Shown: piece by piece, positions 42,571-53,064 of the stretch | Layout: every line of letters starts with the position of its first letter | How positions within the stretch are numbered: position 1 is the stretch's first letter | NCBI RefSeq assembly: GCF_945952365.1 | Contig: NZ_CAMFHX010000011.1 | Span: forward strand, 1-64,000 | Direction of reading: 5' to 3' | Source: an uncultured Cetobacterium sp. | GTDB taxonomy: Bacteria; Fusobacteriota; Fusobacteriia; Fusobacteriales; Fusobacteriaceae | DNA: 64,000 nucleotides | Notes under the pieces: generated by a model | What the model saw: only the letters and a program-made list of their open reading frames with translations | Told to the model about the DNA's origin: nothing | The model's database searches: none | Position numbers and translations under genes: made by a program

Positions 42571-43857
42571 ATGAAACACGAATTAAAAAAAATCGAACAC
42601 TCAGCAGTTGAGATTAAAGTTACTTTAACAGCTGAAGAGTTATCACCAATTAAATCAGAGGTTGTTAAGACTTTAGCTACTAAAGTTGAGGTTCCTGGAT
42701 TTAGAAAAGGACATGCACCATTAAACAAAGTTGAAGCTGCTTTTGCTGACGCTATAAAAGAAGAGGTTGTAGAATCTGTTCTTAAAGCTAACTTCGAAAA
42801 AATCGTTGCTGAAGAGAAAATTGCTCCAGTAAGTTTCATTTATGATCTTGTTACTGAAATGAAAGAAACTCTTGAAATGACTTTCAAAGTTGATATCTAC
42901 CCTGAAATTACTTTAGGAGAGTACAAAGGTTTAGAAGTTGAAAAAGAAACTTTCGAAATGACTGAAGAGCTTTTAAATAAAGAGATTGAAAATATGTTAA
43001 ACGCTAAAGCTAAATTAGAAGATGCTGCTGAAGGGCACAAAGCTGAGATGGGAAATACTGTTGACCTTGCTTTTGAAGGATTCGTTGACGGTGTTCCATT
43101 CGAAGGTGGAAAAGCTGATTCTCACCAATTAAAATTAGGATCTAAAATGTTCATCGATACATTCGAAGATCAATTAGTTGGATACACTGTAGGACAAGAA
43201 GGAGAAGTTAATGTAACTTTCCCTGCTGAGTACCATGCTGAAGCTTTAGCTGGAAAACCTGCTGTATTCAAAGTAAAAATCAACTCAATCAAAACTTTAG
43301 CTAAGCCTGAGTTAACTGAAGAGTTCGCTACAGAAGCTGGATTTGAATCTGTTGAAGATTTAAAAGCTAAGAAAACTACTGAAATCGTTGCTAGAGAAGA
43401 AGCTAGAGTTCAAAACAACTTCGTTGGAAAATTAATCCAAAAATTAGTTGCTGATTCTAAAATCGAAGTTCCTAGATCTATGGTTGTTAGAGAAGTAGAA
43501 AACAGAATGGCTGAAATGAACCAACAATTAGCTATGCAAGGAATGGATATCGATCAATACTTAAAAATGACTGGAATGACTAAAGAGCAAGCTTTCAACC
43601 AAATCGCTCCAATGGCTCATAACAAAGTTCAAGTAGATATCATTTTAGAAGCTATCGCTAAAGCTGAAAACTTAGAAGTTACTGCTGAAGAGTTAACTGC
43701 TAAAATCGAAGAGATTGCTAAAATGTACGGTATGACTAAAGAGCAATTAGAAACTGAATTAACTAAGAACTCTAACTTAGATGAGTTCAACCATAGCTTA
43801 AGAACTGAGAGCTTATCTCAAAAAGCTATTGAAGTTATTGTTAATAACGCAAAGTAA
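42571..43857 (+). CDS. tig: Trigger factor
   Basis: A 428-residue ribosome-bound chaperone and peptidyl-prolyl isomerase. The N-terminal ribosome-binding signature is VPGFRKGHAP near residue 42. The FKBP-type domain (about 150-235) has VDLAFEGFVDGVPFEGG, and the C-terminal helical arms are rich in Ala, Glu, Lys and Met. The second of two tandem ATGs was chosen, five bases from GGAGG. It is upstream of clpP-clpX-lon, the common tig-clp arrangement. Confidence 0.95.
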   Translation: MKHELKKIEHSAVEIKVTLTAEELSPIKSEVVKTLATKVEVPGFRKGHAPLNKVEAAFADAIKEEVVESVLKANFEKIVAEEKIAPVSFIYDLVTEMKETLEMTFKVDIYPEITLGEYKGLEVEKETFEMTEELLNKEIENMLNAKAKLEDAAEGHKAEMGNTVDLAFEGFVDGVPFEGGKADSHQLKLGSKMFIDTFEDQLVGYTVGQEGEVNVTFPAEYHAEALAGKPAVFKVKINSIKTLAKPELTEEFATEAGFESVEDLKAKKTTEIVAREEARVQNNFVGKLIQKLVADSKIEVPRSMVVREVENRMAEMNQQLAMQGMDIDQYLKMTGMTKEQAFNQIAPMAHNKVQVDIILEAIAKAENLEVTAEELTAKIEEIAKMYGMTKEQLETELTKNSNLDEFNHSLRTESLSQKAIEVIVNNAK

Positions 43858-43866
43858 TAAAACCCT

Positions 43867-43946
43867 GTATTGAGTAGAGATAACCCTCTACTCAATACTA
43901 CTTTTAAAAAATTAGTGTTAAATACCTAAGTTTTTAAGTATTTAAC
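43867..43946 (+). terminator. Two hairpins in the tig-clpP spacer (terminator plus leader structure)
   Basis: First, GTATTGAGTAGAG / CTCTACTCAATAC, a perfect 13-base stem with a 6-base loop followed by TACTTTTAAAAA, is a likely tig terminator. Second, GTTAAATAC (43917-43925) / GTATTTAAC (43938-43946) is a perfect 9-base stem in what would be the clpP leader. No clear promoter could be fixed between them. Confidence 0.65.
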
Positions 43947-43985
43947 TTTAAATTTTTAAAGTAAGTTTTTAAAGGAGGGATAAAA

Positions 43986-44561
43986 ATGTACAGTCCAACA
44001 GTTATTGAAAACACAGGAAAAGGTGAAAGAGCTTACGACGTCTTCTCTAGACTTCTTAAGGATAGAATTATATTCTTAGGTAGTGAGATTGACGACCAAA
44101 TAGCTAACGCTATCGTTGCTCAACTCCTGTTTTTAGAAGCTGAAGATCCTAATAAAGATATAATTATGTATATAAATAGTCCTGGGGGAGTTATTACTTC
44201 TGGTATGGCAATCTATGATACTATGAATTACATTAAACCTGATGTACAAACAGTTTGTATTGGTCAAGCTGCTAGTATGGGGGCTCTATTACTTTCAGCT
44301 GGAGCTAAAGGAAAAAGATATTCTCTAGAAAACTCTAGAATTATGATTCACCAACCTCTTGGTGGAGCTAGAGGGCAAGCTACTGATATTGAAATCCAAG
44401 CTAAAGAGATTTTAAGAATGAAAGATTTAACTTCTAAAATTTTAAGTAAAAACACAAAAAAATCAGTTGAAGAGATTATCTCAGCAACTGAAAGAGATAA
44501 CTTCATGAGTGCTGAAGAAGCTAAAGAATTTGGTTTAATCGACCACGTATTCGTTAGATAA
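43986..44561 (+). CDS. clpP: ATP-dependent Clp protease proteolytic subunit ClpP
   Basis: A 191-residue serine protease that forms the two-ring ClpP chamber. The catalytic Ser97 is in [14 protein letters not shown], His122 in [10 protein letters not shown], and the Asp of the triad is near 171 (FGLIDHVF). The N-terminus is [36 protein letters not shown] precedes it. It is followed by clpX 11 bases later, forming the ClpXP pair. Confidence 0.97.
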   Translation: MYSPTVIENTGKGERAYDVFSRLLKDRIIFLGSEIDDQIANAIVAQLLFLEAEDPNKDIIMYINSPGGVITSGMAIYDTMNYIKPDVQTVCIGQAASMGALLLSAGAKGKRYSLENSRIMIHQPLGGARGQATDIEIQAKEILRMKDLTSKILSKNTKKSVEEIISATERDNFMSAEEAKEFGLIDHVFVR

Positions 44562-44572
44562 GGAGGGAATTG

Positions 44573-45823
44573 ATGAACAAAAAAGAACATTGCTCTTTCT
44601 GTGGAAGAGGTCAAGATGAAGTTTCAAAGCTTTTCTCTGGTATTGATGGATCTTTTATTTGTGACGAATGTATTGAAACTTGTTTTGATATGCTTGGTTA
44701 CGAAAATGATATCTATTATGGAGAGAAACAAGAAAAAAATGATACTTCTAACCACTCTTTAACAGGAATAGAACTACCTACACCTAAAGAGATTAAATCT
44801 AGACTTGATGAATATGTTATAGGTCAAGATGACAGTAAAAAAGTTTTAGCTGTTTCTGTTTATAATCACTATAAGAGAATTATGCATAAAGATCAAGGAA
44901 GTAAAGATGTTGAACTACAAAAATCTAATGTACTTCTTATTGGACCTACAGGTTCTGGAAAAACTCTTTTAGCTCAAACGCTAGCTAGAACACTACATGT
45001 TCCTTTTGCTATCGCTGATGCTACAACTCTTACTGAAGCAGGTTATGTTGGGGATGACGTTGAAAACGTTCTTGTTAGATTATTACAAGCTGCTGACTAC
45101 GATGTTGCTGCTGCTGAAAGAGGGATTATCTATATAGATGAAATCGATAAAATTGCAAGAAAATCTGAAAATGTTTCTATAACTAGAGATGTTTCAGGTG
45201 AAGGAGTTCAACAAGCTCTTTTAAAAATTATCGAAGGAACAAAATCTCAAGTTCCACCACAAGGTGGAAGAAAGCATCCTAACCAAGAGCTTATAGAGAT
45301 AGACACTACAAATATTTTATTTATAGTTGGTGGAGCTTTTGAGGGTATGGAAAAAATTATTAAAACAAGAACAAATAAAAAAGTTCTTGGATTTGGAGCT
45401 TCTCAAGAAGCTTTAGAAACTGAAAAAGAGATTGAACTTTTAGGAAAAGTTCTTCCTGAGGATTTAGTTAAACAAGGAATAATTCCAGAGTTAGTTGGTA
45501 GACTTCCTGTTATTACTACACTATCACCTCTTAATGAAGCTGCTCTTATAAAAATTTTATCAGAACCTAAAAATTCAATTGTAAAACAGTATCAAAAATT
45601 CTTTGAGATGGAAAATGTTGATCTTGATTTTGAAGAAGATTCTCTTAAGAAGATTGCTACTCTTGCTTTAGAAAGAAAAATCGGTGCAAGAGGACTTAGA
45701 TCTATCATCGAGAATATTATGACTGAACTTATGTTTGAGATTCCTTCAGATAAATCTATCAAAAAGGTTACAATTACCGCTGATTCAATTCAAGATTCTA
45801 CAAAAGTTAAAATTGAACACTAA
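44573..45823 (+). CDS. clpX: ATP-dependent Clp protease ATP-binding subunit ClpX
   Basis: A 416-residue AAA+ unfoldase. The N-terminal zinc-binding domain holds the Cys4 set in HCSFCGRG and FICDECIE. The AAA+ module has Walker [12 protein letters not shown] near 125, Walker [14 protein letters not shown] near 185, the pore loop GYVGDD and the sensor GARGLRSI near 370. It unfolds tagged substrates for ClpP. The start is the ATG after GGAGGGAATTG. It lies between clpP and lon in one transcriptional unit. Confidence 0.97.
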   Translation: MNKKEHCSFCGRGQDEVSKLFSGIDGSFICDECIETCFDMLGYENDIYYGEKQEKNDTSNHSLTGIELPTPKEIKSRLDEYVIGQDDSKKVLAVSVYNHYKRIMHKDQGSKDVELQKSNVLLIGPTGSGKTLLAQTLARTLHVPFAIADATTLTEAGYVGDDVENVLVRLLQAADYDVAAAERGIIYIDEIDKIARKSENVSITRDVSGEGVQQALLKIIEGTKSQVPPQGGRKHPNQELIEIDTTNILFIVGGAFEGMEKIIKTRTNKKVLGFGASQEALETEKEIELLGKVLPEDLVKQGIIPELVGRLPVITTLSPLNEAALIKILSEPKNSIVKQYQKFFEMENVDLDFEEDSLKKIATLALERKIGARGLRSIIENIMTELMFEIPSDKSIKKVTITADSIQDSTKVKIEH

Positions 45824-45836
45824 GGAGTGATTAGTA

Positions 45837-48140
45837 ATGAGTAGATTACCTTTTTTACCTACTAGGGAAATGGTTCTTTTCCCAGGAACAGCCTCTCCTC
45901 TTTATGTTGGAAGAGAAAGAAGCTTATTAACGATGAATTTTGCAATGAAAACAAAAAATAAAATAGTATTGAGCTTACAAAAAGATTCTTTAGAAGAAAA
46001 TCCTATTCTTCCTGAAGGAGTTCATAAAATTGGAGTTTTAGCCAATATAGTTCAATCTATTCCTTTACCAAATAAAAGTATTAAAGTTCTTATTGATGTT
46101 GATAAAAGAGTTCTTATAGAAAATGTTATTGAAGAGGATGGAATGCTTTTTGCTGAATACAGTGTTATATCAGCAACTGAAGAACCATCACCTGAATTAA
46201 CAGCTCTTAAAAGAAAAGTAATTAGCTTATTCGAAGAGTACTCAACAGCTACAAATCAAATTAATGCTGAATTAATGGTTCAATTAAAAGGACTTAGAAA
46301 AGCTGGAAAAATATTTGATTCTATAGCTTTCAATCTTGAAATAGAGGAATCTTTAAAAGTTGAGCTTTTAGAACTGCTAGATGTAAGAGAAAGAGGTTAC
46401 AAATTAATTGAAATACTAAATAGTGAAATTGAAATCGCTTCTATCGAACAAAAAGTGGATCAAAAAGTTAAAGAAAAGATAAACGAAAGCCAAAAAAGCT
46501 ACTTTATAAGAGAGAAAATAAACACTCTTAGAGAGGAACTTGGTAAAAATGGTGGAGACGAAGAGACAGATGAACTTTTTGATAAAGTTAGAAACTCTAC
46601 TCTTCCAAAAGAAGCAAAGGATAAGCTAGAAAACGAGTTAAAAAAACTTGGTAAAATGGCTCCTTATTCTGCTGAAGCCACTGTATCTAGAGCATATATA
46701 GAATCTGTTTTAGAACTTCCTTGGGGAGTTGTAACTACAGAGACTTTAGATTTAAAAATAGCTCATGAAGTTTTAGAAAAAGATCACTACGGTCTTAAAG
46801 ATGTAAAAAATAGAATTCTTGATTATCTAGCTGTAAAAAAATTAAATCCTGATATGAAAGGAACTATTCTTTGTTTAGCTGGACCTCCTGGTGTTGGAAA
46901 AACTTCTTTAGCTAAATCTGTTGCTGACGCTTTAGGTAGAAACTTTATTAGAATCTCTTTAGGTGGAGTTAGAGATGAAGCTGAAATAAGAGGACATAGA
47001 AGAACTTATATAGGTTCTATGCCTGGAAAAATAATTAAAGCTATCAAAAATGCTGGAAGTGTTAACCCTGTTATCCTTCTTGATGAAATAGATAAAATGT
47101 CAAGCGACTTTAAAGGAGACCCTGCTTCTGCTATGTTAGAAGTTCTAGATCCTGAACAAAACAAGCATTTTGAAGACCACTACTTAGATATGCCATTCGA
47201 TTTATCTAAAGTATTCTTTATCGCTACAGCAAATGACTTAAGAAGTATTCCAGGTCCTTTAAGAGACAGAATGGAAATAATAACTCTTTCTTCATATACT
47301 GAGTTTGAAAAACTTCATATAGCAAATAGCTACCTTATCAAACAAGCTCAAATTGAAAATGGTTTATCTAATATTAAAATAAATATTACTGATAAAGCTG
47401 TTTTAAAAATTATAGATGAGTATACTAGAGAGGCTGGAGTTAGAAATCTAAAAAGAGAAATTTCTGGACTATTTAGAAAAGTAGCTAGAGATGTTATTGA
47501 TAAAGATGCAAAATCAGCTAGTATCACTATTAAAAACTTAGAGTCTTACCTAGGTCATCCTAAGTTTAGACCTGAAAAAATGAAAAAAGCTGTATCTAAA
47601 GTTGGAGTTGTAAATGGTCTTGCTTGGACAGCTGTTGGTGGAATGACTCTTGAAGTTCAAGGTGTTCAAATCCCAGGAAAAGGAAGTCTTTCTTTAACTG
47701 GAACTCTTGGAAATGTTATGAAAGAATCAGCTATGGTTGCTTTCACATATCTAAAAGCTAACTTTGAAAAATTCAATGTTGAACCAACTGTTTTAGATAA
47801 AAAAGATATACACCTTCACTTCCCTGAGGGAGCTACTCCTAAAGATGGTCCATCTGCTGGTACTGCTATCACAACAACTATTTTATCAGTATTAACTGGT
47901 AGAAAAGTGAAGCAAACTTTTGCTATGACTGGTGAAATCACTATTACTGGTGAGGTTTTACCTGTTGGTGGAATTAAAGAGAAGGTTATTGGGGCTCATA
48001 GAGCTGGAGTTAAAAATATAATCTTACCTGAAGATAATAAGGTAGATGTAGAAGAAATTCCAGAAGAAGTAATGAAAGATATTAAAATCTACTTTGCTTC
48101 AACTTATGATGACGTTGAAAAACTTGCCCTTGAAAAATAA
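45837..48140 (+). CDS. lon: ATP-dependent protease Lon
   Basis: A 767-residue soluble Lon protease. It has the N-terminal LON substrate domain (FLPTREMVLFPGTASPLYVGRE), a coiled-coil region (about 185-270), the AAA+ domain with GPPGVGKTSLAKS near 350 and VILLDEIDKM, and the C-terminal protease domain. The catalytic Ser is in PKDGPSAGTAITT and the Lys in GGIKEKVIGAHRAG. It degrades misfolded and regulatory proteins in the cytoplasm. It begins 13 bases after clpX. Confidence 0.97.
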   Translation: MSRLPFLPTREMVLFPGTASPLYVGRERSLLTMNFAMKTKNKIVLSLQKDSLEENPILPEGVHKIGVLANIVQSIPLPNKSIKVLIDVDKRVLIENVIEEDGMLFAEYSVISATEEPSPELTALKRKVISLFEEYSTATNQINAELMVQLKGLRKAGKIFDSIAFNLEIEESLKVELLELLDVRERGYKLIEILNSEIEIASIEQKVDQKVKEKINESQKSYFIREKINTLREELGKNGGDEETDELFDKVRNSTLPKEAKDKLENELKKLGKMAPYSAEATVSRAYIESVLELPWGVVTTETLDLKIAHEVLEKDHYGLKDVKNRILDYLAVKKLNPDMKGTILCLAGPPGVGKTSLAKSVADALGRNFIRISLGGVRDEAEIRGHRRTYIGSMPGKIIKAIKNAGSVNPVILLDEIDKMSSDFKGDPASAMLEVLDPEQNKHFEDHYLDMPFDLSKVFFIATANDLRSIPGPLRDRMEIITLSSYTEFEKLHIANSYLIKQAQIENGLSNIKINITDKAVLKIIDEYTREAGVRNLKREISGLFRKVARDVIDKDAKSASITIKNLESYLGHPKFRPEKMKKAVSKVGVVNGLAWTAVGGMTLEVQGVQIPGKGSLSLTGTLGNVMKESAMVAFTYLKANFEKFNVEPTVLDKKDIHLHFPEGATPKDGPSAGTAITTTILSVLTGRKVKQTFAMTGEITITGEVLPVGGIKEKVIGAHRAGVKNIILPEDNKVDVEEIPEEVMKDIKIYFASTYDDVEKLALEK

Positions 48141-48157
48141 TAGAAAGAGGTAATAAG

Positions 48158-48751
48158 ATGATTGTAAAACAAGCAGATTTCGTAAGATCAGCTGTATTTG
48201 AAAAAGATTATCCTGAAGAGTTAAGCAATATAGAGTTTGCCTTCGTTGGGAGATCAAACGTTGGAAAATCATCTCTTATAAACAGTATCACAGGAAGAAA
48301 TAAACTAGCTAAAACTAGTAAAACTCCAGGTAGAACTCAGTTAATTAACTATTTCCTAATCAACAAAGAGTTTTTCTTTGTTGATTTACCTGGATATGGA
48401 TTCGCTAAGGTTCCTAAAGAGATGAAAAAAGAATGGGGATTAACAATGGAGAGATACCTTGCTAGTCCTAGAAAAAAACTTGTATTTGTTCTTCTAGATA
48501 TAAGAAGAATTCCAAGTGGTGAAGATTTAGATATGCTTAGATGGTTAGACCACTATGGAACTCCATTTAAAATAATCTTTACTAAAATGGATAAAGTATC
48601 AAACAATGATAAATTTAAAGCTTTAAAGGATATCAGAACAAAAGTTGATTTCCATAATGATGATGTTTTCTTCCACTCGTCACTTAATAATAACGGAAAA
48701 GAACAAGTTTTAGAATATATTGAAAACTGTTTAAAGGGAGAAATTGAATAG
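48158..48751 (+). CDS. ysxC: Ribosome biogenesis GTP-binding protein YsxC/EngB
   Basis: A 197-residue small GTPase for late 50S assembly. Motifs are G1 GRSNVGKSSLINS near residue 30, G2 TSKTPGRTQLINYF, G3 DLPGYGFAKVP and G4 TKMDK near 140. The order lon-ysxC is common across bacteria. It is 17 bases after lon and 11 bases before valS, so part of the same long operon. Confidence 0.95.
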   Translation: MIVKQADFVRSAVFEKDYPEELSNIEFAFVGRSNVGKSSLINSITGRNKLAKTSKTPGRTQLINYFLINKEFFFVDLPGYGFAKVPKEMKKEWGLTMERYLASPRKKLVFVLLDIRRIPSGEDLDMLRWLDHYGTPFKIIFTKMDKVSNNDKFKALKDIRTKVDFHNDDVFFHSSLNNNGKEQVLEYIENCLKGEIE

Positions 48752-48762
48752 GAGGATTTTAA

Positions 48763-51423
48763 ATGAATGAATTAGCTACTACTTATTCCCCTAATGAAAT
48801 AGAGGGAAGATGGTATAAATATTGGGAAGAGTCAAAGTTTTTTGCTGCTACTTTAGATGATAATAAGGCAAACTACTCTATCGTAATCCCACCTCCAAAT
48901 GTAACTGGAATATTACATATGGGACACATTCTTAATAACAGTATCCAAGATGTACTTGTTAGATACAAGAGAATGAGTGGGTATAACACTCTTTGGATGC
49001 CTGGAACAGATCACGCAGGTATTGCAACTCAAAATAGAGTTGAAAGAAGATTAGCTGAAGACGGATTAACTAAAGAGGATTTAGGAAGAGACGAATTCAT
49101 AAAGCAAGTTTGGGAATGGAAAGAGCAATATGGTGGAGCTATCACAAACCAATTAAGAAGAATTGGAGCTTCATTAGACTGGGATAGAGAAAGATTTACT
49201 ATGGATGAAGGACTTTCTGATTCTGTAAAAGATATCTTTATCAAATTATTCAACGATGGATTAATCTATCAAGGTGAATATATGGTTAACTGGTGTCCTA
49301 GATGTGGAACAGCTCTTGCTGACGATGAAGTTGAACATGAGGAAAAAGCTGGTTCTCTATGGAATATCAAGTATCCTGTTAAAGATTCTGATGAATTCTT
49401 AATAATTGCAACTACAAGACCAGAAACTATGCTTGCTGACGTTGCTATTGCTGTAAATCCTAACGATGAAAGATACTCACACCTTGTTGGTAAAAATGTA
49501 ATTTTACCATTAGTTGGAAGAGAGATTCCTGTAATCGCTGATGAGTATGTTGATATGGAGTTCGGTACGGGTGCTTTAAAAATAACTCCTGCACATGACC
49601 CTAATGATTTCACTTTAGGACAAAAGTTCAATCTACCAATCATCAATATGATGACTCCTGAAGGTAAAGTTTCTAACGACTACCCTGCTTATGCTGGTAT
49701 GGATAGATTCGATGCTAGAAAGAAAATGGTAGCAGACTTAGAAGAAACTGGATTCTTAGTTAAAGTTGAATCTCACTCACATAATGTTGGTGGATGTTAT
49801 AGATGTAACACTGTTGTAGAGCCTAGAGTATCTAAGCAATGGTTCGTTAAAATGCAACCTTTAGCTGAAAAAGCGTTAGAAGTTGTTAGAAACGGAAAAG
49901 TTAAACTTATGCCTAAGAGATGGGAAAAAGTTTACTACAACTGGTTAGAAAATATAAGAGATTGGTGTATCTCTAGACAAATCTGGTGGGGACATAGAAT
50001 TCCTGCTTGGTATGGTCCTGATATGCATATATTTGTAGCTAAAACTGAAGAGGAAGCTTTCGCTCAAGCTAAAGCTCACTACGGACACGATGTTGAATTA
50101 ACTCAAGAAACTGATGTTCTTGATACTTGGTTCTCATCTGCTTTATGGCCATTCTCAACTTTAGGTTGGCCTGATAAAACAACTGAATTAGCTAAATTCT
50201 ATCCTACATCAACTCTAGTTACTGGAGCAGATATTCTATTCTTCTGGGTTGCTAGAATGGTTATGTTCGGTATGTATACTATGGATGATATTCCATTTGA
50301 AAATGTTTACTTACATGGTATTGTAAGAGATGAAGTTGGAAGAAAGATGTCTAAGTCATTAGGTAACTCTCCTGATCCACTAAACTTAATCGAAGAGTAT
50401 GGTGCTGATGCAATCAGATTCACTATGTTATACAATACTTCTCAAGGGCAAGATGTTCACTTCTCTGAAAAATTAATAGAGATGGGAAGAAACTTCGCTA
50501 ATAAAATTTGGAACGTTTCAAGATTCGTTCTAATGAACCTTGAAGATTTCGATATAAAATCATTTGACAAATCTAATGTTCAACTTGAACTAGTTGACGA
50601 ATGGATTTTCTCTAAGTTAAATAAAACATCTAAAGATGTTGCAGATAAATTAGAAAAGTTCCAATTAGATGAAGCTGCTAAATCATTATACGAGTTCTTA
50701 AGAGGTGACTTCTGTGACTGGTATGTTGAGCTAGCTAAAGTTAGATTATACAACAAAGAGGAGTCAGGAGTTCAATCTAGACAAACTGCTCAATATGTTT
50801 TATGGACAGTTTTAGAGTCTGGATTAAAACTACTACACCCATTCATGCCTTATATAACTGAAGAGATTTGGCAAAAAATCAAAGTAGAAGGAGAGACTAT
50901 AATGCTTTCTAACTACCCTGTTTGTGATGATTCTTTAGTTAATGATGAAAAAGAAAAAGCTTTTGAATATATTCAAGGTTTAATCTCTTCATTAAGAAAT
51001 ATAAGAGCTGAAAGAGGAATCTCTCCAGCTAAAGAAGCTAAAGTTGTTATCAGAACATCTAATCCTGTTGAATTAGAAACTTTAAAAGCTAATGAGTTAT
51101 TTATAACTAAACTTGCTAAAATTGAAGAGTTAACAGTTGGTTCTGATTTAGCAACTCCTGAGCAAAGTGGATTCAGAGTTAATGGAAATTCTGAAGTATT
51201 CATGATCTTAACTGGTCTTTTAGATACTGAAGCTGAAATCAAAAAGATAAATGAGCAACTTGAAAAAGTTAAAAAAGATTTAGATAAAGCTAATGCTAAA
51301 CTTTCTGATGAAAGATTTACATCTAAAGCACCTGCTCATATCTTAGATAGAGAAAGAAGAATTCAACAAGAGTTCCAAGACAAGTATGATAAACTAATGG
51401 AAAACTTAAAAAACTTCCAATAA
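48763..51423 (+). CDS. valS: Valyl-tRNA synthetase
   Basis: An 886-residue class I synthetase. HIGH corresponds to PPNVTGILHMGHI near residue 48, KMSKS to GRKMSKSLGNSPDP near 528. The editing (CP1) domain spans about 190-345 with IATTRPETMLADVAIAV. The anticodon-binding domain and the C-terminal coiled-coil arm (EIKKINEQLEKVKKDL) complete it. It is followed by a strong terminator, the end of the operon. Confidence 0.97.
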   Translation: MNELATTYSPNEIEGRWYKYWEESKFFAATLDDNKANYSIVIPPPNVTGILHMGHILNNSIQDVLVRYKRMSGYNTLWMPGTDHAGIATQNRVERRLAEDGLTKEDLGRDEFIKQVWEWKEQYGGAITNQLRRIGASLDWDRERFTMDEGLSDSVKDIFIKLFNDGLIYQGEYMVNWCPRCGTALADDEVEHEEKAGSLWNIKYPVKDSDEFLIIATTRPETMLADVAIAVNPNDERYSHLVGKNVILPLVGREIPVIADEYVDMEFGTGALKITPAHDPNDFTLGQKFNLPIINMMTPEGKVSNDYPAYAGMDRFDARKKMVADLEETGFLVKVESHSHNVGGCYRCNTVVEPRVSKQWFVKMQPLAEKALEVVRNGKVKLMPKRWEKVYYNWLENIRDWCISRQIWWGHRIPAWYGPDMHIFVAKTEEEAFAQAKAHYGHDVELTQETDVLDTWFSSALWPFSTLGWPDKTTELAKFYPTSTLVTGADILFFWVARMVMFGMYTMDDIPFENVYLHGIVRDEVGRKMSKSLGNSPDPLNLIEEYGADAIRFTMLYNTSQGQDVHFSEKLIEMGRNFANKIWNVSRFVLMNLEDFDIKSFDKSNVQLELVDEWIFSKLNKTSKDVADKLEKFQLDEAAKSLYEFLRGDFCDWYVELAKVRLYNKEESGVQSRQTAQYVLWTVLESGLKLLHPFMPYITEEIWQKIKVEGETIMLSNYPVCDDSLVNDEKEKAFEYIQGLISSLRNIRAERGISPAKEAKVVIRTSNPVELETLKANELFITKLAKIEELTVGSDLATPEQSGFRVNGNSEVFMILTGLLDTEAEIKKINEQLEKVKKDLDKANAKLSDERFTSKAPAHILDRERRIQQEFQDKYDKLMENLKNFQ

Positions 51424-51445
51424 TAAAGTACTTTTAACTTTTATT

Positions 51446-51477
51446 AAGTAGTAGGAATAATTTCCTACTACTTTTTT
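51446..51477 (+). terminator. Terminator after valS
   Basis: AAGTAGTAGGAA / TTCCTACTACTT perfect 12-base stem with a 4-base loop followed by TTTTA. Confidence 0.9.
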
Positions 51478-51561
51478 AAAATAAAATGTATTCATTGTGT
51501 TAAAATTATGCTAAAATAGAATAGTAACTATACATAAGAATAATAGTTGGGAGTGATACAA

Positions 51562-52428
51562 TTGGATTTACATTATCTTAGAATATTTTATGAAGTAGCG
51601 AAAGAAAAAAGTTTTACTAAAGCAGCTAATAAATTATACATAAATCAATCAGCGGTTTCAATTCAAGTTAAAAAATTTGAGGAGATTTTAAATTCTAAAC
51701 TTTTTGATAGAAGTTCAAAGAAAATAAAATTAACTTACACTGGGGAAGCTCTTTTCAAAATGGCTGAAGAGATTTTTGAAAAAGTAAAAAGAGCTGAAAA
51801 AGAGATGGAGAGAATCATTAATTTAGATAAAGCTAAGATTTCAATCGGAGCTACATCTGTTATCGGTGAGCCACTACTACCTCTTTTAATGAAAGATTTT
51901 ATATCTTTACATGATGAGATTGAATATGACATCACAATTTCGACTAAAGCTTGGCTTTTAAAGCTTTTAAAAGAGGGTGAGTTGGATATTCTTTTAATTG
52001 ATGAAGAACATATAACAGATCCTAATCTAGAAGTTTTAACTGTTGGGTCTGTTCCTTATATCCTTGTAGGAACTAAGAATACTCAAAAATTAGAAGCTAT
52101 ATCTAAAGAGCCTTTAATCTCTAGAAAAAACATTTATAACAATGAAAAAGCTATTAGCTATCTAGAGGATAAGAACCATGTTTGTTTTAACACTAAGATT
52201 CCTGTACTTGGAAATTTAGGAGTTATCAAAGGTATGGTAAAAGAGGGAATTGGAAATGTTATTCTGCCTTATTATGCAGTTTATAAAGAGATACAAAATG
52301 ATGAATTTAAAGTTATTAGGACTATTGATGAAGTTACTGATTCCTATCAAATTGTTATAACAAAGGATAAGAAGAATTTAGCACACATCATTAAGTTTAT
52401 CAATTTTATCAAAAATTTCAAATTTTAA
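51562..52428 (+). CDS. LysR-family transcriptional regulator
   Basis: A 288-residue regulator. The N-terminal winged helix-turn-helix (DLHYLRIFYEVAKEKSFTKAA, then LYINQSAVSIQVKKFEEIL) is typical, followed by a linker helix. The two-lobed effector domain starts near residue 88 (KISIGATSVIGEPLLPLL). The start is a TTG with GGGAGTG eight bases upstream; a more upstream TTG overlaps the ribosome site itself. It precedes gmhA by about 20 bases with AGGAGG between, so the two may be co-transcribed. The regulated genes are unknown. Confidence 0.88.
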   Translation: MDLHYLRIFYEVAKEKSFTKAANKLYINQSAVSIQVKKFEEILNSKLFDRSSKKIKLTYTGEALFKMAEEIFEKVKRAEKEMERIINLDKAKISIGATSVIGEPLLPLLMKDFISLHDEIEYDITISTKAWLLKLLKEGELDILLIDEEHITDPNLEVLTVGSVPYILVGTKNTQKLEAISKEPLISRKNIYNNEKAISYLEDKNHVCFNTKIPVLGNLGVIKGMVKEGIGNVILPYYAVYKEIQNDEFKVIRTIDEVTDSYQIVITKDKKNLAHIIKFINFIKNFKF

Positions 52429-52451
52429 TTAATGTAATTTAGGAGGCTAAT

Positions 52452-53027
52452 ATGAACTTATTAGATTCGTATAAAATAACTGCTGAGCTTTTAGAAATAT
52501 TTATAAAAGAGGAAGCTGAAAAAAAAGAAACTGAAAAAGTTGCAAGAGACCTTGCATCTATCTTTGAAAATGGAAATAAAGTACTTATCTGTGGAAACGG
52601 AGGAAGTAACTGTGACGCTCTACACTTTGCAGAGGAGTTTACAGGGAGATTTAGAAAAGATAGAAGAGCTTTACCTGCAATCTCATTGTCAGATTCATCA
52701 CATATAACTTGTGTTGGAAATGACTATGGATTTGATTACATCTTCTCTAGAGGTGTTGAAGCTTATGGTAAAGAGGGAGATATGTTTATCGGTATCTCTA
52801 CAAGTGGAAACTCTGCTAATGTTATAAAAGCTGTTGAGGCAGCTAAAAAAATGGGACTAAAAACTGCTGTACTTCTTGGAAAAGATGGTGGAAAACTTAA
52901 AGGAATGTGTGATTACGAGTTCATTATTCCTGGAGAAACTTCTGACAGAATCCAAGAGATTCACATGATGATATTACATATTATTATTGAAGGTGTAGAA
53001 AAAATAATGTTCCCAGAAAATTATTAA
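52452..53027 (+). CDS. gmhA: Sedoheptulose-7-phosphate isomerase (SIS domain)
   Basis: A 191-residue SIS-domain enzyme that makes D-glycero-D-manno-heptose 7-phosphate for lipopolysaccharide core synthesis. Typical stretches are VLICGNGGSNCDALHFAEEFTG near 48 with the catalytic Glu, ISTSGNSANVIKAVEAAKKMG near 118, and RIQEIHMMILHIIIEG near 165 with the catalytic His. No other heptose genes are adjacent. A terminator follows immediately. A phosphosugar isomerase of related SIS type is the alternative. Confidence 0.9.
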   Translation: MNLLDSYKITAELLEIFIKEEAEKKETEKVARDLASIFENGNKVLICGNGGSNCDALHFAEEFTGRFRKDRRALPAISLSDSSHITCVGNDYGFDYIFSRGVEAYGKEGDMFIGISTSGNSANVIKAVEAAKKMGLKTAVLLGKDGGKLKGMCDYEFIIPGETSDRIQEIHMMILHIIIEGVEKIMFPENY

Positions 53028-53052
53028 AATACCCTTTTTAGGGTATTTTTTT
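53028..53052 (+). terminator. Terminator after gmhA
   Basis: AAAATACCC / GGGTATTTT stem with a TTTTTA loop, followed by more T. Confidence 0.85.
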
Positions 53053-53064
53053 TGAGGTGATTTT

